NCBI RefSeq assembly: GCF_900188175.1
Contig: NZ_FZOQ01000002.1
Span: 186,001-250,000 of the forward strand
Length of the DNA: 64,000 nt
Source of the DNA: Pontibacter ummariensis
GTDB lineage: Bacteria > Bacteroidota > Bacteroidia > Cytophagales > Hymenobacteraceae
Direction: 5' to 3'
Shown: piece by piece, positions 25,805-35,280 of the stretch
How the letters are laid out: the number at the start of each line of letters is the position of its first letter
How positions within the stretch are numbered: position 1 is the first letter of the stretch
Made by a program: the position numbers and the translations under genes
The notes under the pieces: model-generated
Database searches by the model: none
The model's input: only the letters and a program-made list of their open reading frames with translations
What the model was told of the DNA's origin: nothing

Positions 25805-27313
25805 ATGCACCCGAACCTCTTGCTCCTGCTTCCCCTGCTGATTCCCCTTTATGGGGCCATAGCCTGTCTGCTATGCTGGCGGTGGATAAAGCTGCAAACC
25901 GCCGTCACCGCAGCCAGCCAGCTTGCCTGGACAGCAGCGGCAGGCATGCTGCTGTACCACGTACTTGGGCAAGGGGTTCTGGCCACACAAATCGGCAACT
26001 GGCCTGCCCCCTTTGGCATCACGCTGGTAGCCGATATCTTCGGCGCCCTGATGGTACTCACCGGGACTGTTACCGGTTTAGCCGTTTTCCTTTTCTCTCT
26101 TCCTGGCCTTGACAGGGCCCGTAAGCGCTACGGCTACTATCCCCTGCTGTTGTTTTTACAAATGGGCGTGAGCGGAGTCTGCCTGACGGGCGATATCTTC
26201 AACTTGTACGTGTGGTTTGAAGTGCTGCTGATCTGTTGCTTCGCCCTACTCTCGTTGGGTAGCACCCGAGGGCAACTGGAGGGAGCCATCAAATATGTCA
26301 CGATCAACTTTCTGGCTTCCGGGCTTTTACTAACAGGCGTCGGGGTGCTGTACAGCTTGTTTGGCGCCTTAAACCTGGCTGCCCTGGCACAAATGGTGCA
26401 GGAAGCGAACCATCCCAACTTATCCCTGCTCCCTATTGCGGGGGTGTTTTTTATCGTGGGCTTCGGTATCAAAGCGGCTGTTTTCCCGATGTTCTTCTGG
26501 CTGCCTGCCTCCTACCACACCCCGCCTATTGCCGTCTCCGCCTTTATTGGCGGCCTGATTACTAAGGTGGGGATCTACACCCTGGTGCGCCTCTTTACCA
26601 CCGTCTTTGTTGTGAGCTTGAGTTTTGCCCTGCCCCTGTTCCTGGTACTCGCTGGCCTTACGATGGTGATTGGGGTAATTGGGGCTGCCGCACAGATCGA
26701 TTTCCGGAAAATTCTCTCCTTCCACATCATCAGTCAGATCGGGTATATGCTCATGGGGCTGGCCCTCTACACCCCCCTGGCGCTGGCAGGCACTATTTTC
26801 TTTACCCTGCATAACGTGCTTGTTAAAACGAACCTCTTCCTTATCAGCGGCGTGGTGGCACAGGCCGAGGGTACCTTTGCCCTAAAGAAGTTGGGTGGGC
26901 TTTACCTCCGGAGGCCTTTTCTGGCTCTGCTGTTTTTTCTGTCTGCCCTGTCGCTGGCTGGCATCCCACCACTTTCTGGCTTCTGGGGCAAGTTAATGCT
27001 GGCTAAAGCTGGTTTTGCGTCCGGGAACTACCTGATTGCCGGCACCTCGCTGGCGGTTAGCCTCGTCACGCTTTTCTCTATGACGAAGATCTGGAACGAG
27101 GTATTCTGGAAAAAGAAGAAGAAACCTGCGCCCCCTGTCAAAAAAACCAGCACCGACGTCCTCCGCCAGCGCCTGCTTTACCTGCCTGTTATTTTTCTGA
27201 TGCTGTTTATTCTGTTAATGGGGCTTTATGCTGCGCCGGTCCTTATGTTGGCAGAAACCGCAGCAGCGCAACTGCTCCACAGCGAAACGTATATAAAAGC
27301 CGTATTAAAGTGA
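25805..27313 (+). CDS. mrpD: Mrp antiporter subunit D
   Basis: The protein has 502 residues, a NuoM/N-like subunit with about 14 helices. FNLYVWFEVLLICCFALLSLG, KAAVFPMFFWLPASYHTPPIAVSAF and LAGIPPLSGFWGK are the conserved transporter elements. A lysine-rich linker (FWKKKKKPAPPVKK) lies before the last helix. It is fourth in the mrp operon. Confidence 0.94.
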   Translation: MHPNLLLLLPLLIPLYGAIACLLCWRWIKLQTAVTAASQLAWTAAAGMLLYHVLGQGVLATQIGNWPAPFGITLVADIFGALMVLTGTVTGLAVFLFSLPGLDRARKRYGYYPLLLFLQMGVSGVCLTGDIFNLYVWFEVLLICCFALLSLGSTRGQLEGAIKYVTINFLASGLLLTGVGVLYSLFGALNLAALAQMVQEANHPNLSLLPIAGVFFIVGFGIKAAVFPMFFWLPASYHTPPIAVSAFIGGLITKVGIYTLVRLFTTVFVVSLSFALPLFLVLAGLTMVIGVIGAAAQIDFRKILSFHIISQIGYMLMGLALYTPLALAGTIFFTLHNVLVKTNLFLISGVVAQAEGTFALKKLGGLYLRRPFLALLFFLSALSLAGIPPLSGFWGKLMLAKAGFASGNYLIAGTSLAVSLVTLFSMTKIWNEVFWKKKKKPAPPVKKTSTDVLRQRLLYLPVIFLMLFILLMGLYAAPVLMLAETAAAQLLHSETYIKAVLK

Positions 27314-27362
27314 GAAGACCTTGCATCGCCAGTAAGTAAGCAAAACAGAAGACCACAAGTAC

Positions 27363-27860
27363 ATGAAAACTTTTCTCACACACTGTTTTATTGCCGCGCT
27401 CAGCACCCACGTACTCTATTACCTGGAGCTCTCCCCCTTGCCTTATAACGCGTTAGGCACTGTCGCCCTGTTCCTGCTCATCATGGCAGTTTTGTGGCTA
27501 AGCGCTTTCCTCTACAGCCGTTCTTATTTCCGAAAACTGCCGAAGGCACTCAATTTTGCCGGTTTCTTTTTGAAAGAGTTGCTGGTTGCAAACCTGAAGA
27601 TTGCTTTTGATATCCTGACCCCCCACTACTACATGCGCCCTACCGTGCTGGCCCTGCCATTGGCTGTGAAGACTAATTTTGAGATTACTTTCCTGGCTAA
27701 CATGATATCGCTTACGCCAGGCACCCTGAGCATAGACCTGAGTGAAGACAGAAAGCATTTGTACGTGCATGCGCTGTATGTGAAGCAGAACGATATAGAA
27801 CGCCTGAAGCGGAACATCAAGCATGGTTTTGAACGAAGGCTGCTAGAACTGACAAAATGA
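27363..27860 (+). CDS. mrpE: Mrp antiporter subunit E
   Basis: The protein has 165 residues with two or three N-terminal helices and a soluble C-terminal domain. The LTPGTLSIDLSEDRKHLYVHAL segment is the MrpE signature. It begins 49 bases after mrpD and overlaps mrpF by 4 bases. Confidence 0.92.
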   Translation: MKTFLTHCFIAALSTHVLYYLELSPLPYNALGTVALFLLIMAVLWLSAFLYSRSYFRKLPKALNFAGFFLKELLVANLKIAFDILTPHYYMRPTVLALPLAVKTNFEITFLANMISLTPGTLSIDLSEDRKHLYVHALYVKQNDIERLKRNIKHGFERRLLELTK

Positions 27861-28129
27861 GCCCTTTTTACCTGACTTTGACGACCGCCATGGTGGTCCT
27901 GAGCATTTGCCTGGTACTTACGGCAGTACGGTTTGCCGTGGGGCCCACCTTACCAGACCGGGTAGCTGCTTTCGACCTGATCGTGGCAAACGTGATCGGG
28001 ATCATTGCCATCTATACAGAGTTTACCAATAACGAGGACTTCATAGATGTTGCCATTATCCTGTCTTTATTTGGTTTCCTGGGCTCTATCTCTTTTGCCT
28101 ATTACCTGATGAAAATAAACAAGAGTTGA
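27857..28129 (+). CDS. mrpF: Mrp antiporter subunit F
   Basis: The protein has 90 residues and three helices. GPTLPDRVAAFDLIVANVIG is the MrpF signature loop, carrying the conserved aspartates. The ATG overlaps the mrpE stop (ATGA), and its TGA overlaps the mrpG ATG by one base. Confidence 0.93.
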   Translation: MSPFYLTLTTAMVVLSICLVLTAVRFAVGPTLPDRVAAFDLIVANVIGIIAIYTEFTNNEDFIDVAIILSLFGFLGSISFAYYLMKINKS

Positions 28130-28563
28130 TGTTAGAGAATATTGATTTTGTCCTGCTTCGCGAACTGATCAGCTGTGTGCTGATACTGGCAGGGGTGCTG
28201 TTTATGCTTATTGCCAACATCGGCCTACTCCGCTTCCCGGACTTTTATATCCGCATGTCGGCCATTACGAAGGGGGCTACCCTGGGCCTGGGCCTGATCC
28301 TGCTGGGGATAGGCGTTTACTTTAACCAGTCGGATATCCTGCTGAAGGTGTTTTTGGTGATCGGTTTCTCTTTTGTGACGGCCCCGGTGGCGGCCCATGT
28401 CATTGGTAGAACCGCTGTGCAGAACAAGATCCCTTTCTGGCAGAAAACCAACCTGAAAGAGTTTAAGGACTACCTGGCCAAAGAGCACCTGGAACAGGTC
28501 CAGAGCCAGGATAAATACCGGGAGCAGGCCCTTAAGAAGAAGAGTGATGATGCTGGTACGTGA
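28129..28563 (+). CDS. mrpG: Mrp antiporter subunit G
   Basis: The protein has 144 residues from the ATG at 28129; a TTG three bases upstream is also in frame. LIANIGLLRFPDFYIRMSA and a following TKGATLGLGLILLG are typical of MrpG. The tail is long and charged (about residues 100-144), and its final 32 bases overlap the 3' end of the convergent phosphoesterase gene. Confidence 0.92.
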   Translation: MLENIDFVLLRELISCVLILAGVLFMLIANIGLLRFPDFYIRMSAITKGATLGLGLILLGIGVYFNQSDILLKVFLVIGFSFVTAPVAAHVIGRTAVQNKIPFWQKTNLKEFKDYLAKEHLEQVQSQDKYREQALKKKSDDAGT

Positions 28564-29350
28564 CAAAGGGCCGGAGGGGCTCAGCATAGGTCTCGAAAGA
28601 ATCTACATAAGTTAGCGTTTGCTCCGGATAGCTTAAGGCGGTAAGGCTCCCCCCAAAAACACAACCGGTGTCGATGTTAATGGTGTTGTTACGCCACCTA
28701 GGCTCATGTACCGGTGTATGGCCATATACCACAATGGCCTTGCCACAGTAGGATGCTGCCCAATCCAGTCGCACAGGCAAGCCTCTCTCATCCAGGTCCC
28801 CTGTCGTGGGGCCATAGAGGCAAAGCTCACGGGTACCTCTTGTTTTGCGTCCGTGATAGCGTTCCTCCAGCCCCGCATGCGCGATGACTAACCTGCCGTC
28901 ATCTAAAATAATGTGGTGTGGCAAGTCCTGCAGAAATTTCCACACCCGCCTATGGAAAGCTCGGTCATAGCGCTCCAACTGCGCCATGGTGATTTCCAGC
29001 CCATGGCGCACCTGTACGTTCCGCCCCTGCAGTTTACGATAGAGTTTATCGTCGTGATTGCCCATCACACAATAGGCTATCCCCTGCTCTACCATGTCCA
29101 TTACCAGGCGCAGCACCTCCGGAGAGTTAGGCCCACGGTCCACCAGGTCTCCCACAAAAATCAGCTTGTAATCTTCCGGAGGTATGACCTCATAGCGCTG
29201 CTCCTGCTCTAGAAAGCTAACGGTGTAGCCTAGCCGCTGCAATAAAGTCTCCAGTTCCTGTAAGCACCCGTGTACGTCTCCTATGATATGAAAAGGACCG
29301 TGCTGGTCCAGAAGAATCAAATTATTATACTCTTGCGCATCCTGTCTCAT
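28532..29350 (-). CDS. Metallophosphoesterase (PPP family, Ap4A hydrolase / protein phosphatase type)
   Basis: The protein has 272 residues. The PPP motifs are in order: GDVHG (24-28), GDLVDRGPNS (67-76), GNHD (97-100), then VIAHAG and GHTPV. The family includes symmetrical diadenosine tetraphosphatases (ApaH/PrpE) and Ser/Thr phosphatases; nothing here decides between them. The C-terminus overlaps the end of mrpG on the other strand by 32 bases. Confidence 0.85.
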   Translation of the reverse strand: MRQDAQEYNNLILLDQHGPFHIIGDVHGCLQELETLLQRLGYTVSFLEQEQRYEVIPPEDYKLIFVGDLVDRGPNSPEVLRLVMDMVEQGIAYCVMGNHDDKLYRKLQGRNVQVRHGLEITMAQLERYDRAFHRRVWKFLQDLPHHIILDDGRLVIAHAGLEERYHGRKTRGTRELCLYGPTTGDLDERGLPVRLDWAASYCGKAIVVYGHTPVHEPRWRNNTINIDTGCVFGGSLTALSYPEQTLTYVDSFETYAEPLRPFVTYQHHHSSS

Positions 29351-29915
29351 CTTGCTCTTCTATATCGGTTAAGAAATAAACCAAAGCGCCATGCCGATAA
29401 ACTGAGGGTAAGGGAGGATGTTTTTTAACTGAACTTAGGTTTGGCGTGTTATAAAATCTTACTACCCGGAAGAACAACAGCTCTTTTAGCCCAGATGGAC
29501 TTGCTTCAGCTGCGCGGTTCACCTGTTCTTTCCTCTACTCCCGCTGTAGTTTTATGCGTAGATTTATAAACTATACTTGTTCAGTTTCCCTCAAACACAT
29601 GTTCAGCCCCTTGGCTGCTCTCCATCGTAGTGGCGGTTCTCGTTTCCGACCTGTGGAAACACAATAAAAGCCCCTCCTCTCTTACAGGCCCACAACAAAC
29701 CGCCTGCCATCTTACCCCCTGTCTCCGCTAACAATTTCCCCAGCAGTGGCTTTAGCCTTTAATGTAACAGGAAAAACAATGTTTTAGTTAGGGGAAGTGC
29801 ACAATTTTAGTGTAAATAAAAATAAGAAGTATGTTCAGGAATGGTTGAGGTTAGCAAACGATCTTCCTAATTTTGTAAATCTCACTTAAAGCTCTTGATC
29901 CGGCTGACGCTAAGA
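29351..29915. other. 565-base non-coding stretch upstream of the CBS-CLC gene
   Basis: No convincing gene on either strand. It contains a 6-base-pair hairpin GTTTCC/GGAAAC (29644-29662) and turns AT-rich towards the promoter at its right end. Nothing else is recognised. Confidence 0.6.
29845..29875 (+). promoter_or_regulatory. Promoter of the CBS-domain chloride channel gene
   Basis: TTG at 29845-29847, 20 bases, then TAATTTTG at 29868-29875: a good Bacteroidota match, 40 bases before the ATG. Confidence 0.65.
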
Positions 29916-31694
29916 ATGCCATATTATAAAAAAACGAAGATACCCCTTCTCTGGCTGCGCCGCCACACCTCAGACCGAGAGTTTATGCTTATCTCGAGTG
30001 TGTTGGTAGGGCTCACAGCAGGCATGGCAGCAGTAGTGCTAAAAACCCTTGTACACTATATCCATGAACTGCTGGCATACGGCAACAGACTTTTAGACCA
30101 GCCCTATTGGCTCGTCATATTCCCCCTCATCGGTATCCTGCTCACCGTGTTTGTGGCCCGCACCCTGTTCCAGGGCAAGCCAAGCCGGGGTACGGCCTCT
30201 GTCCTGTTCAATATATCGCAGAAGTCGAGCATGGTGGAGCGCTACAACATGTACTTCCACGTCATCACCAGTGCCCTGACGGTAGGCTTTGGTGGCTCCG
30301 CCGGTCTGGAGTCCCCGATCGTGGTAACGGGCTCGGCCATTGGCTCTAATTATGGCAGGGAGTATCACCTGAATTACCGCGACCGTACCCTGTTGCTGGC
30401 TTCCGGTGCTGCTGCGGGTATTGCGGCCGTCTTCAACGCGCCTATTGCCGGGGTGCTGTTCGCGATAGAAGTGCTGCTCACCGACATCAGCATCTCCGCT
30501 TTTATTCCGCTCATTATTGCGGCGGTAGTAGGTACTCTCTGCTCTAAGATCATCCTGCAGGAAGAGATTCTGTTTTACATCGGGCAGCGCGAGTTTTTCG
30601 CTGCCGCGCATGTTCCCTTTTATGTGCTGTTGGGTATTCTCTGCGGCATGATGTCGGTCTACTATACGCGCATGGCCTTGCGGGTAGAGGAACTGTTTGA
30701 AGGCTACCATAACAAAGTGTATACCCGCGCTATGGTGGGGGGCGTCCTGCTGGGTTTGTTGATCATGCTCTTCCCGCCCCTGTTTGGGGAGGGCTACACC
30801 AGCGTGAGCCTCCTGGAAAGTAATAATGCCCAGATGCTGCTACAGGATAGCTGGCTGGCCTTTTTTGGCACGAATGAGTGGCTGGTGCTGGGTTTTGTAG
30901 GGGCACTGGCGCTGGTAAAAGTGTTTGCCACCACCATTACGATTGCCTCCGGCGGGAATGGCGGCAACTTTGCCCCTTCCATGTTTGTAGGGGCCACCAC
31001 GGGCTTTTTCTTTTCACGCCTGGTAAATCTGCTCGAGATCAGCAGACTTCCCGTTAGCAGTTTTTCGATGGTCGGGATGGCTGGTATCTTAAGCGGTGTG
31101 ATGCACGCTCCCCTCACTGCCGTCTTCCTGATTGCTGAAATTACTGGCGGCTATACCCTCATGATCCCGCTGATGATTGTCTCGGCCACCTCTTATGCAC
31201 TGGTCAAGTACTTTGAGCCTTACTCGCTGGATACAAAGAAACTGGCACAGAAAGGGCAGCTGCTAACCCATAACAAAGACCGCACTATCCTGCGCATCAT
31301 GAAGATCCGGCACCTGATCGAAACCGAGTTCCAGCCTGTGTCACCTGACGCCACCCTGGGGGAACTCGTGCAGGTTATCGCGCACTCCCGACGGAACCTG
31401 TTCCCGGTCGTAAATGCCGAGCAGAAATTAGAGGGGGTTATCCTACTCGAAAACGTGCGCGAGATCATGTTTAAGGCAGAGAAGTACGATACGGTAAAAG
31501 TAAAAGAGCTGATGGTAAGGCCGCCGGCCATGGTGCAGTATGACGACAGCATGGCCGATGTGATGAAGAAGTTTGACGAGTCAAACGCCTGGAACCTGCC
31601 CGTACTCCGTCAAGACCAGTATTTAGGTTTTGTCTCCAAATCTAGCATCTTCACCAAATACCGGAAGCTGCTTATAAAGACGACCAATGTCTAG
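29916..31694 (+). CDS. CLC chloride channel/transporter with C-terminal CBS pair
   Basis: The protein has 592 residues from the ATG at 29916; an in-frame TTG at 29895 is less likely. The CLC fold shows GGSAGLESP at 126-134 with the gating-type Glu132, AAAGIAAVFNAPIAGVLFAIE, and GGNGGNFAPSMFVGA for the later anion loop. Two CBS domains span about 455-592, usually adenine-nucleotide sensors. Unlike the riboswitch-linked CLC above, it lacks the GNN/GREGT fluoride features, so chloride or another anion is expected. Confidence 0.9.
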   Translation: MPYYKKTKIPLLWLRRHTSDREFMLISSVLVGLTAGMAAVVLKTLVHYIHELLAYGNRLLDQPYWLVIFPLIGILLTVFVARTLFQGKPSRGTASVLFNISQKSSMVERYNMYFHVITSALTVGFGGSAGLESPIVVTGSAIGSNYGREYHLNYRDRTLLLASGAAAGIAAVFNAPIAGVLFAIEVLLTDISISAFIPLIIAAVVGTLCSKIILQEEILFYIGQREFFAAAHVPFYVLLGILCGMMSVYYTRMALRVEELFEGYHNKVYTRAMVGGVLLGLLIMLFPPLFGEGYTSVSLLESNNAQMLLQDSWLAFFGTNEWLVLGFVGALALVKVFATTITIASGGNGGNFAPSMFVGATTGFFFSRLVNLLEISRLPVSSFSMVGMAGILSGVMHAPLTAVFLIAEITGGYTLMIPLMIVSATSYALVKYFEPYSLDTKKLAQKGQLLTHNKDRTILRIMKIRHLIETEFQPVSPDATLGELVQVIAHSRRNLFPVVNAEQKLEGVILLENVREIMFKAEKYDTVKVKELMVRPPAMVQYDDSMADVMKKFDESNAWNLPVLRQDQYLGFVSKSSIFTKYRKLLIKTTNV

Positions 31695-31715
31695 GCCTTC
31701 CGAAAGAGTACAAAT

Positions 31716-31753
31716 AGAGGGCACCTATGAATCTTTGACCTCAGGTGCCCTCT
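31716..31753. terminator. Bidirectional terminator between convergent genes
   Basis: AGAGGGCACCT pairs perfectly with AGGTGCCCTCT over a 16-base loop, between the CLC gene and the convergent AsmA-like gene. Confidence 0.75.
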
Positions 31754-31798
31754 TTGTCTTAACAGCCTTTCAGCTTGTGCCCTTGCGTTTCATTAATG

Positions 31799-33472
31799 TT
31801 AAAGTGCTTTTGCCTGCTGTTTGAGCCCCATCGAGCTTAAAAACCCGTCAGCCAGGCAGTCTTTCCAGTAGCTTAGGGCAGAACTCTTGCGGTCTCTGCT
31901 TACCCTTACCTGCGCTACCCGTGGCTTTTCTCCCGGCTCATCCGGGTTCTCTTCTTTTATGGCGACCCAGTTAATGACTTCTGAGAGAATCTCTTTTCCA
32001 AGCGGTTGCCGTACACCTGCTCTTTTAGAAAGCAGTTCTATCTCCAGGTTGTCGTACAGCACGGTCATCGAACCTTCAGCGTCTTCTTCATCCAGTTTAA
32101 ACTGAAAGTGCCCTTCCTGCACATGTCCGCTTTCTACGGTCACGAACATGGACGGCTCTAAGATCGGGTTGAGAATTGCCGGGTCAAAGGCTCCGATGTT
32201 CCCCTCTAGGTCATGGTAAAAATTCTCGCTTAAGAAGGGCAGGCGCATTGTACAGTTTAGAGGAGTTGAACCCATGACCCGCGTGCTCGCGCGTAGGACG
32301 GCTGGGGTTTTCCTGGACATCACCTCCGGTACATTGGTAAGATTTGTCATGGTTATGTTCGTGTTCTCAAAGGTAATGTAGCCCTTTTTGTCTGACTCCA
32401 GCTGCAGTTCCTCGTAGCGCACATTCAAGTTCTTGATTTCGACGGTGTCTACATCCAGCCTATGTTCTAAACGCTGTACCCACTGATGCGGTAGCTCTTT
32501 ATCACTTTTCTTGGTAAAATGCTTCAGGTCCGTATAGGTATACAGGCGAGGGTTCTGTACCGTAACAGAGCGTGCCATAAAGCCGGACTTTTTGACATAC
32601 GCACCAAAGTCTATATCCTGTAACTGAACGAGCGGTGCGGTCCCTTCCATCCAGCTCACCACTTCCCCCACACTTTTAGCCATTCCGGTGGGGCTAAAAA
32701 GCGGCACTAGCTGTACCTGCTTTGCCTCCAGGCTTCTCGTTTGAGTGTCCACAGCAATGGGTCCCGTTCTCAGCCGGTATAAGCCTTTTGGGAGCAGAAA
32801 ATCAGTTGTATCAACATTTACTCTGATCCTTCTGGCATACAGCACTCTCTCCTCCGCGACAAAAGCGACACTATCCAAGGATAGGTCCTGCATGCGCAGG
32901 TTCAGCCCCTGCAAAGCCACATCGTTATAAGTGTTCTTGTAATCTGATCTAAAGAAAAAGCTCCCTGCATTGATCCTGAGAGAATCCAGTGTCAGGCGCT
33001 TTAGCCTTCCGGAAAGCTGCTCATACAAAGGCTTGTTTTTGTCGTCATCATTGCCTTTCATGCGGTAGGCTTGTACCGTCGGGGTCTCCATGAACAGCAT
33101 GCGCACTCTGATGGGACTACTTATGATCAGGTCCCAAATGCTCAAACCTTCTATAGAGATTCTGTCAGCCTGTGCGCGATACAACATGGGCATTTGGGAA
33201 CTATCGGGTAAGGCCTGCCAGCGCTGAAAATCGGGTTCCAACCGAACACCGGCTAAAGTTATTTCGCCCCCTCGTAAACCAACCCGCACGTCCTGTAGGC
33301 GAAGGGCATATACCCCCTTAGACTTTTGCCGGACCACGCTTCGCAGTGTATCCTCCAGCCAGTCATCGGCATAGAGCGCCACGGCAAAAATCAGCAGCAC
33401 AAAGCACACCAGGGTATAGCCCATCCACGACCATCCTTTCAACTTTCCCCCTACACCTTTGTCCTTTACCAT
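31799..33472 (-). CDS. AsmA/DUF748-like membrane-anchored protein
   Basis: The protein has 557 residues from the ATG at 33472; ATG 33514 adds 14 residues, and the frame stays open to 33700 but would run into the divergent hydrolase gene. A single membrane helix (MGYTLVCFVLLIFAVALYADDW) is followed by a long beta-rich region with many short repeats of the type seen in AsmA-like and DUF748 proteins, which reach across the periplasm. The C-terminus is basic. The family assignment is tentative; it may act in outer-membrane lipid or protein transport. Confidence 0.55.
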   Translation of the reverse strand: MVKDKGVGGKLKGWSWMGYTLVCFVLLIFAVALYADDWLEDTLRSVVRQKSKGVYALRLQDVRVGLRGGEITLAGVRLEPDFQRWQALPDSSQMPMLYRAQADRISIEGLSIWDLIISSPIRVRMLFMETPTVQAYRMKGNDDDKNKPLYEQLSGRLKRLTLDSLRINAGSFFFRSDYKNTYNDVALQGLNLRMQDLSLDSVAFVAEERVLYARRIRVNVDTTDFLLPKGLYRLRTGPIAVDTQTRSLEAKQVQLVPLFSPTGMAKSVGEVVSWMEGTAPLVQLQDIDFGAYVKKSGFMARSVTVQNPRLYTYTDLKHFTKKSDKELPHQWVQRLEHRLDVDTVEIKNLNVRYEELQLESDKKGYITFENTNITMTNLTNVPEVMSRKTPAVLRASTRVMGSTPLNCTMRLPFLSENFYHDLEGNIGAFDPAILNPILEPSMFVTVESGHVQEGHFQFKLDEEDAEGSMTVLYDNLEIELLSKRAGVRQPLGKEILSEVINWVAIKEENPDEPGEKPRVAQVRVSRDRKSSALSYWKDCLADGFLSSMGLKQQAKAL

Positions 33473-33671
33473 AAATACCGCCTGCGCACTTGCTTTATGA
33501 TGCTTTACGTGCATCCTGAGTAAAACTTCCCCTAGGAAACAGCTATTGTCGTTTGTTAACGTAAAAAGCAAACCCCGGTGCAGTATGTGCCGCGAAGGAT
33601 TTGGCACATGACAGGCAGAAGAGCTATCTTGCTCCAGACAAGCAGGCGCACAAGAAAAAGAGAAAATATAA

Positions 33672-34529
33672 ATGAACACACCCAAATGGCTTGACCGCAT
33701 CCTCTACCCTTTTGCTCCCCATTCACTCACGCTGGAGCAAGGCAACATGCACTATGTGGATGAGGGCGAGGGGGAGCCTCTTGTGTTTGTGCACGGAACC
33801 CCTACGTGGTCTTTTGTGTGGCGGCAACAGATTAAGTCGCTCAGCCGCCAATACCGCTGCATAGCGCCTGATCACCTTGGTTTTGGCCTTTCAGATAAGC
33901 CGGCTGATTTTAGCTATACCCCGGCAGCCCACGCTGATAACCTGGAAAAGTTGATTGAGCATCTCCAGTTAAAACAAGTTACCTTGGTCGTGCATGATTT
34001 TGGGGGACCCATCGGGCTGTCTTACGCCTTGCGGCACCCTGCCAACGTAAAAGCGCTGGTGATTCTGAACACCTGGATGTGGAGCCTGGCAGAGGAAAAG
34101 ACAATCCGCAAGGCGAGTAAGTTTATGAGCGGTAGTATTGGTCGGTTTTTATACCTGCAGCTGGGCTTCTCCCCCCGGATACTGCTCCCTCAAGGATATG
34201 CACAGCGACGACACCTGACAAAAGACATCCACAGCCATTATCTCAAGCCCCTTCATACGTCGACTAAGCGACTTGGCACCTGGCATTTCGCCCGTGCCTT
34301 GCATGAGGCCAACCCCTATTTTGCCAATCTTTGGGAGCAGCGAGCGAAACTGAAGGGCATCCCCAAGCTGATCCTGTGGGGAGAGAAAGATAAGTTGCTT
34401 CCCCGCCATTTTTTAGATAAATGGCAGCAGGCTTTTCCGGAGGCACAGGTAGAGACATTTAAGACAGGGCACTTTCTGCAGGAAGAAAAAGGAGGCGAGG
34501 TAAGCGATGCGATCAAGCGGTTTCTGTAA
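33672..34529 (+). CDS. Alpha/beta hydrolase, haloalkane-dehalogenase-like
   Basis: The protein has 285 residues. HGTPTWSFVWR (41-51) is the oxyanion region seen in haloalkane dehalogenases. The nucleophile is Asp109 in VVHDFGGP rather than the serine of esterases, Asp240 (GEKDKLLP) is a likely acid and His267 (TGHFLQEE) the base. Known dehalogenases have Trp after the nucleophile for halide binding; here it is Phe110, so activity on halides is uncertain. It is divergent from the AsmA-like gene and convergent with hisIE. Confidence 0.8.
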   Translation: MNTPKWLDRILYPFAPHSLTLEQGNMHYVDEGEGEPLVFVHGTPTWSFVWRQQIKSLSRQYRCIAPDHLGFGLSDKPADFSYTPAAHADNLEKLIEHLQLKQVTLVVHDFGGPIGLSYALRHPANVKALVILNTWMWSLAEEKTIRKASKFMSGSIGRFLYLQLGFSPRILLPQGYAQRRHLTKDIHSHYLKPLHTSTKRLGTWHFARALHEANPYFANLWEQRAKLKGIPKLILWGEKDKLLPRHFLDKWQQAFPEAQVETFKTGHFLQEEKGGEVSDAIKRFL

Positions 34530-34558
34530 GCTACTAATGCTTTATGGCAGATAAACGG

Positions 34559-34592
34559 AGAGGCCGCTGAAATTTTACCCTCAGCGGCCTCT
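34559..34592. terminator. Bidirectional terminator between the hydrolase gene and hisIE
   Basis: A 12-base-pair perfect stem (AGAGGCCGCTGA / TCAGCGGCCTCT) with a 10-base loop lies 4 bases beyond the hisIE stop. Confidence 0.8.
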
Positions 34593-34596
34593 TCGG

Positions 34597-35217
34597 TTAC
34601 TTCTTATGCCGTTCCTGTAGTACTTCGACAACATCTTTCAACTCCAGGCCTGTGGCAGACAATAGTACCAAGAGGTGATACAACAGGTCAGCAGCCTCGC
34701 CTTTCATGGTGTCCAGCTTGCCGGCAACGGCGTCAATAACCGTCTCCACCGCCTCTTCTCCTACCTTCTGGGCGATTTTGTTTACCCCTTTCTCATAGAG
34801 GAAATTCGTATAAGAGCCTTCTACCGGGTTTACCTTCCGCTCCTGTACAACTTCCTCTAAAGCGGCAAGAAAACGAATTGCCGCGGTGCGGTTGCTTCCT
34901 TCCTCCTCCCCAAAACAGCTGGTAGTGCCTGTATGACAGGTAGGGCCAGCTGGTTTTACTTTAATCAGCAGGGAGTCGGCATCGCAATCGCGGGTAATGC
35001 TAATAACCAGTAGGGTGTTGCCGGAGGTTTCCCCTTTCGTCCAGAGACGGTTTTTAGAGCGGGAGAAGAAAGTCACCAGCCCCTCCTGCCTCGTTTTGTC
35101 CAGTGCCTCCTGGTTCATATAGCCCAGCATGAGCACCTGGCCCGTTACCTCATCTTGTATGATAGCCGGCACCAAACCGCCCGTTTTTTCAAAATCCAGT
35201 TCCACTCTTTCTTGCAT
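34597..35217 (-). CDS. hisIE: Bifunctional phosphoribosyl-AMP cyclohydrolase / phosphoribosyl-ATP pyrophosphohydrolase
   Basis: The protein has 206 residues. The N-terminal HisI part has TRDCDADSLL and the metal-binding TCHTGTTSCF; the C-terminal HisE part (from about 115) has the helical KVGEEAVETVIDA. It carries out the second and third steps of histidine synthesis. It is the last gene of hisHAFIE, 63 bases after hisF, with a strong terminator just behind. Confidence 0.96.
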   Translation of the reverse strand: MQERVELDFEKTGGLVPAIIQDEVTGQVLMLGYMNQEALDKTRQEGLVTFFSRSKNRLWTKGETSGNTLLVISITRDCDADSLLIKVKPAGPTCHTGTTSCFGEEEGSNRTAAIRFLAALEEVVQERKVNPVEGSYTNFLYEKGVNKIAQKVGEEAVETVIDAVAGKLDTMKGEAADLLYHLLVLLSATGLELKDVVEVLQERHKK

Positions 35218-35280
35218 TATAAGTTAAACTTAAGCGTATGTCGACCTTTAACAGTCTTTTGCTCTATCCTGCGTGTAAAT

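Noticed and set aside
33515..33700. N-terminal extension of the AsmA-like gene
   Set aside because: It runs over the start of the divergent hydrolase gene and has no signal-peptide logic; a start at 33472 or 33514 fits better.
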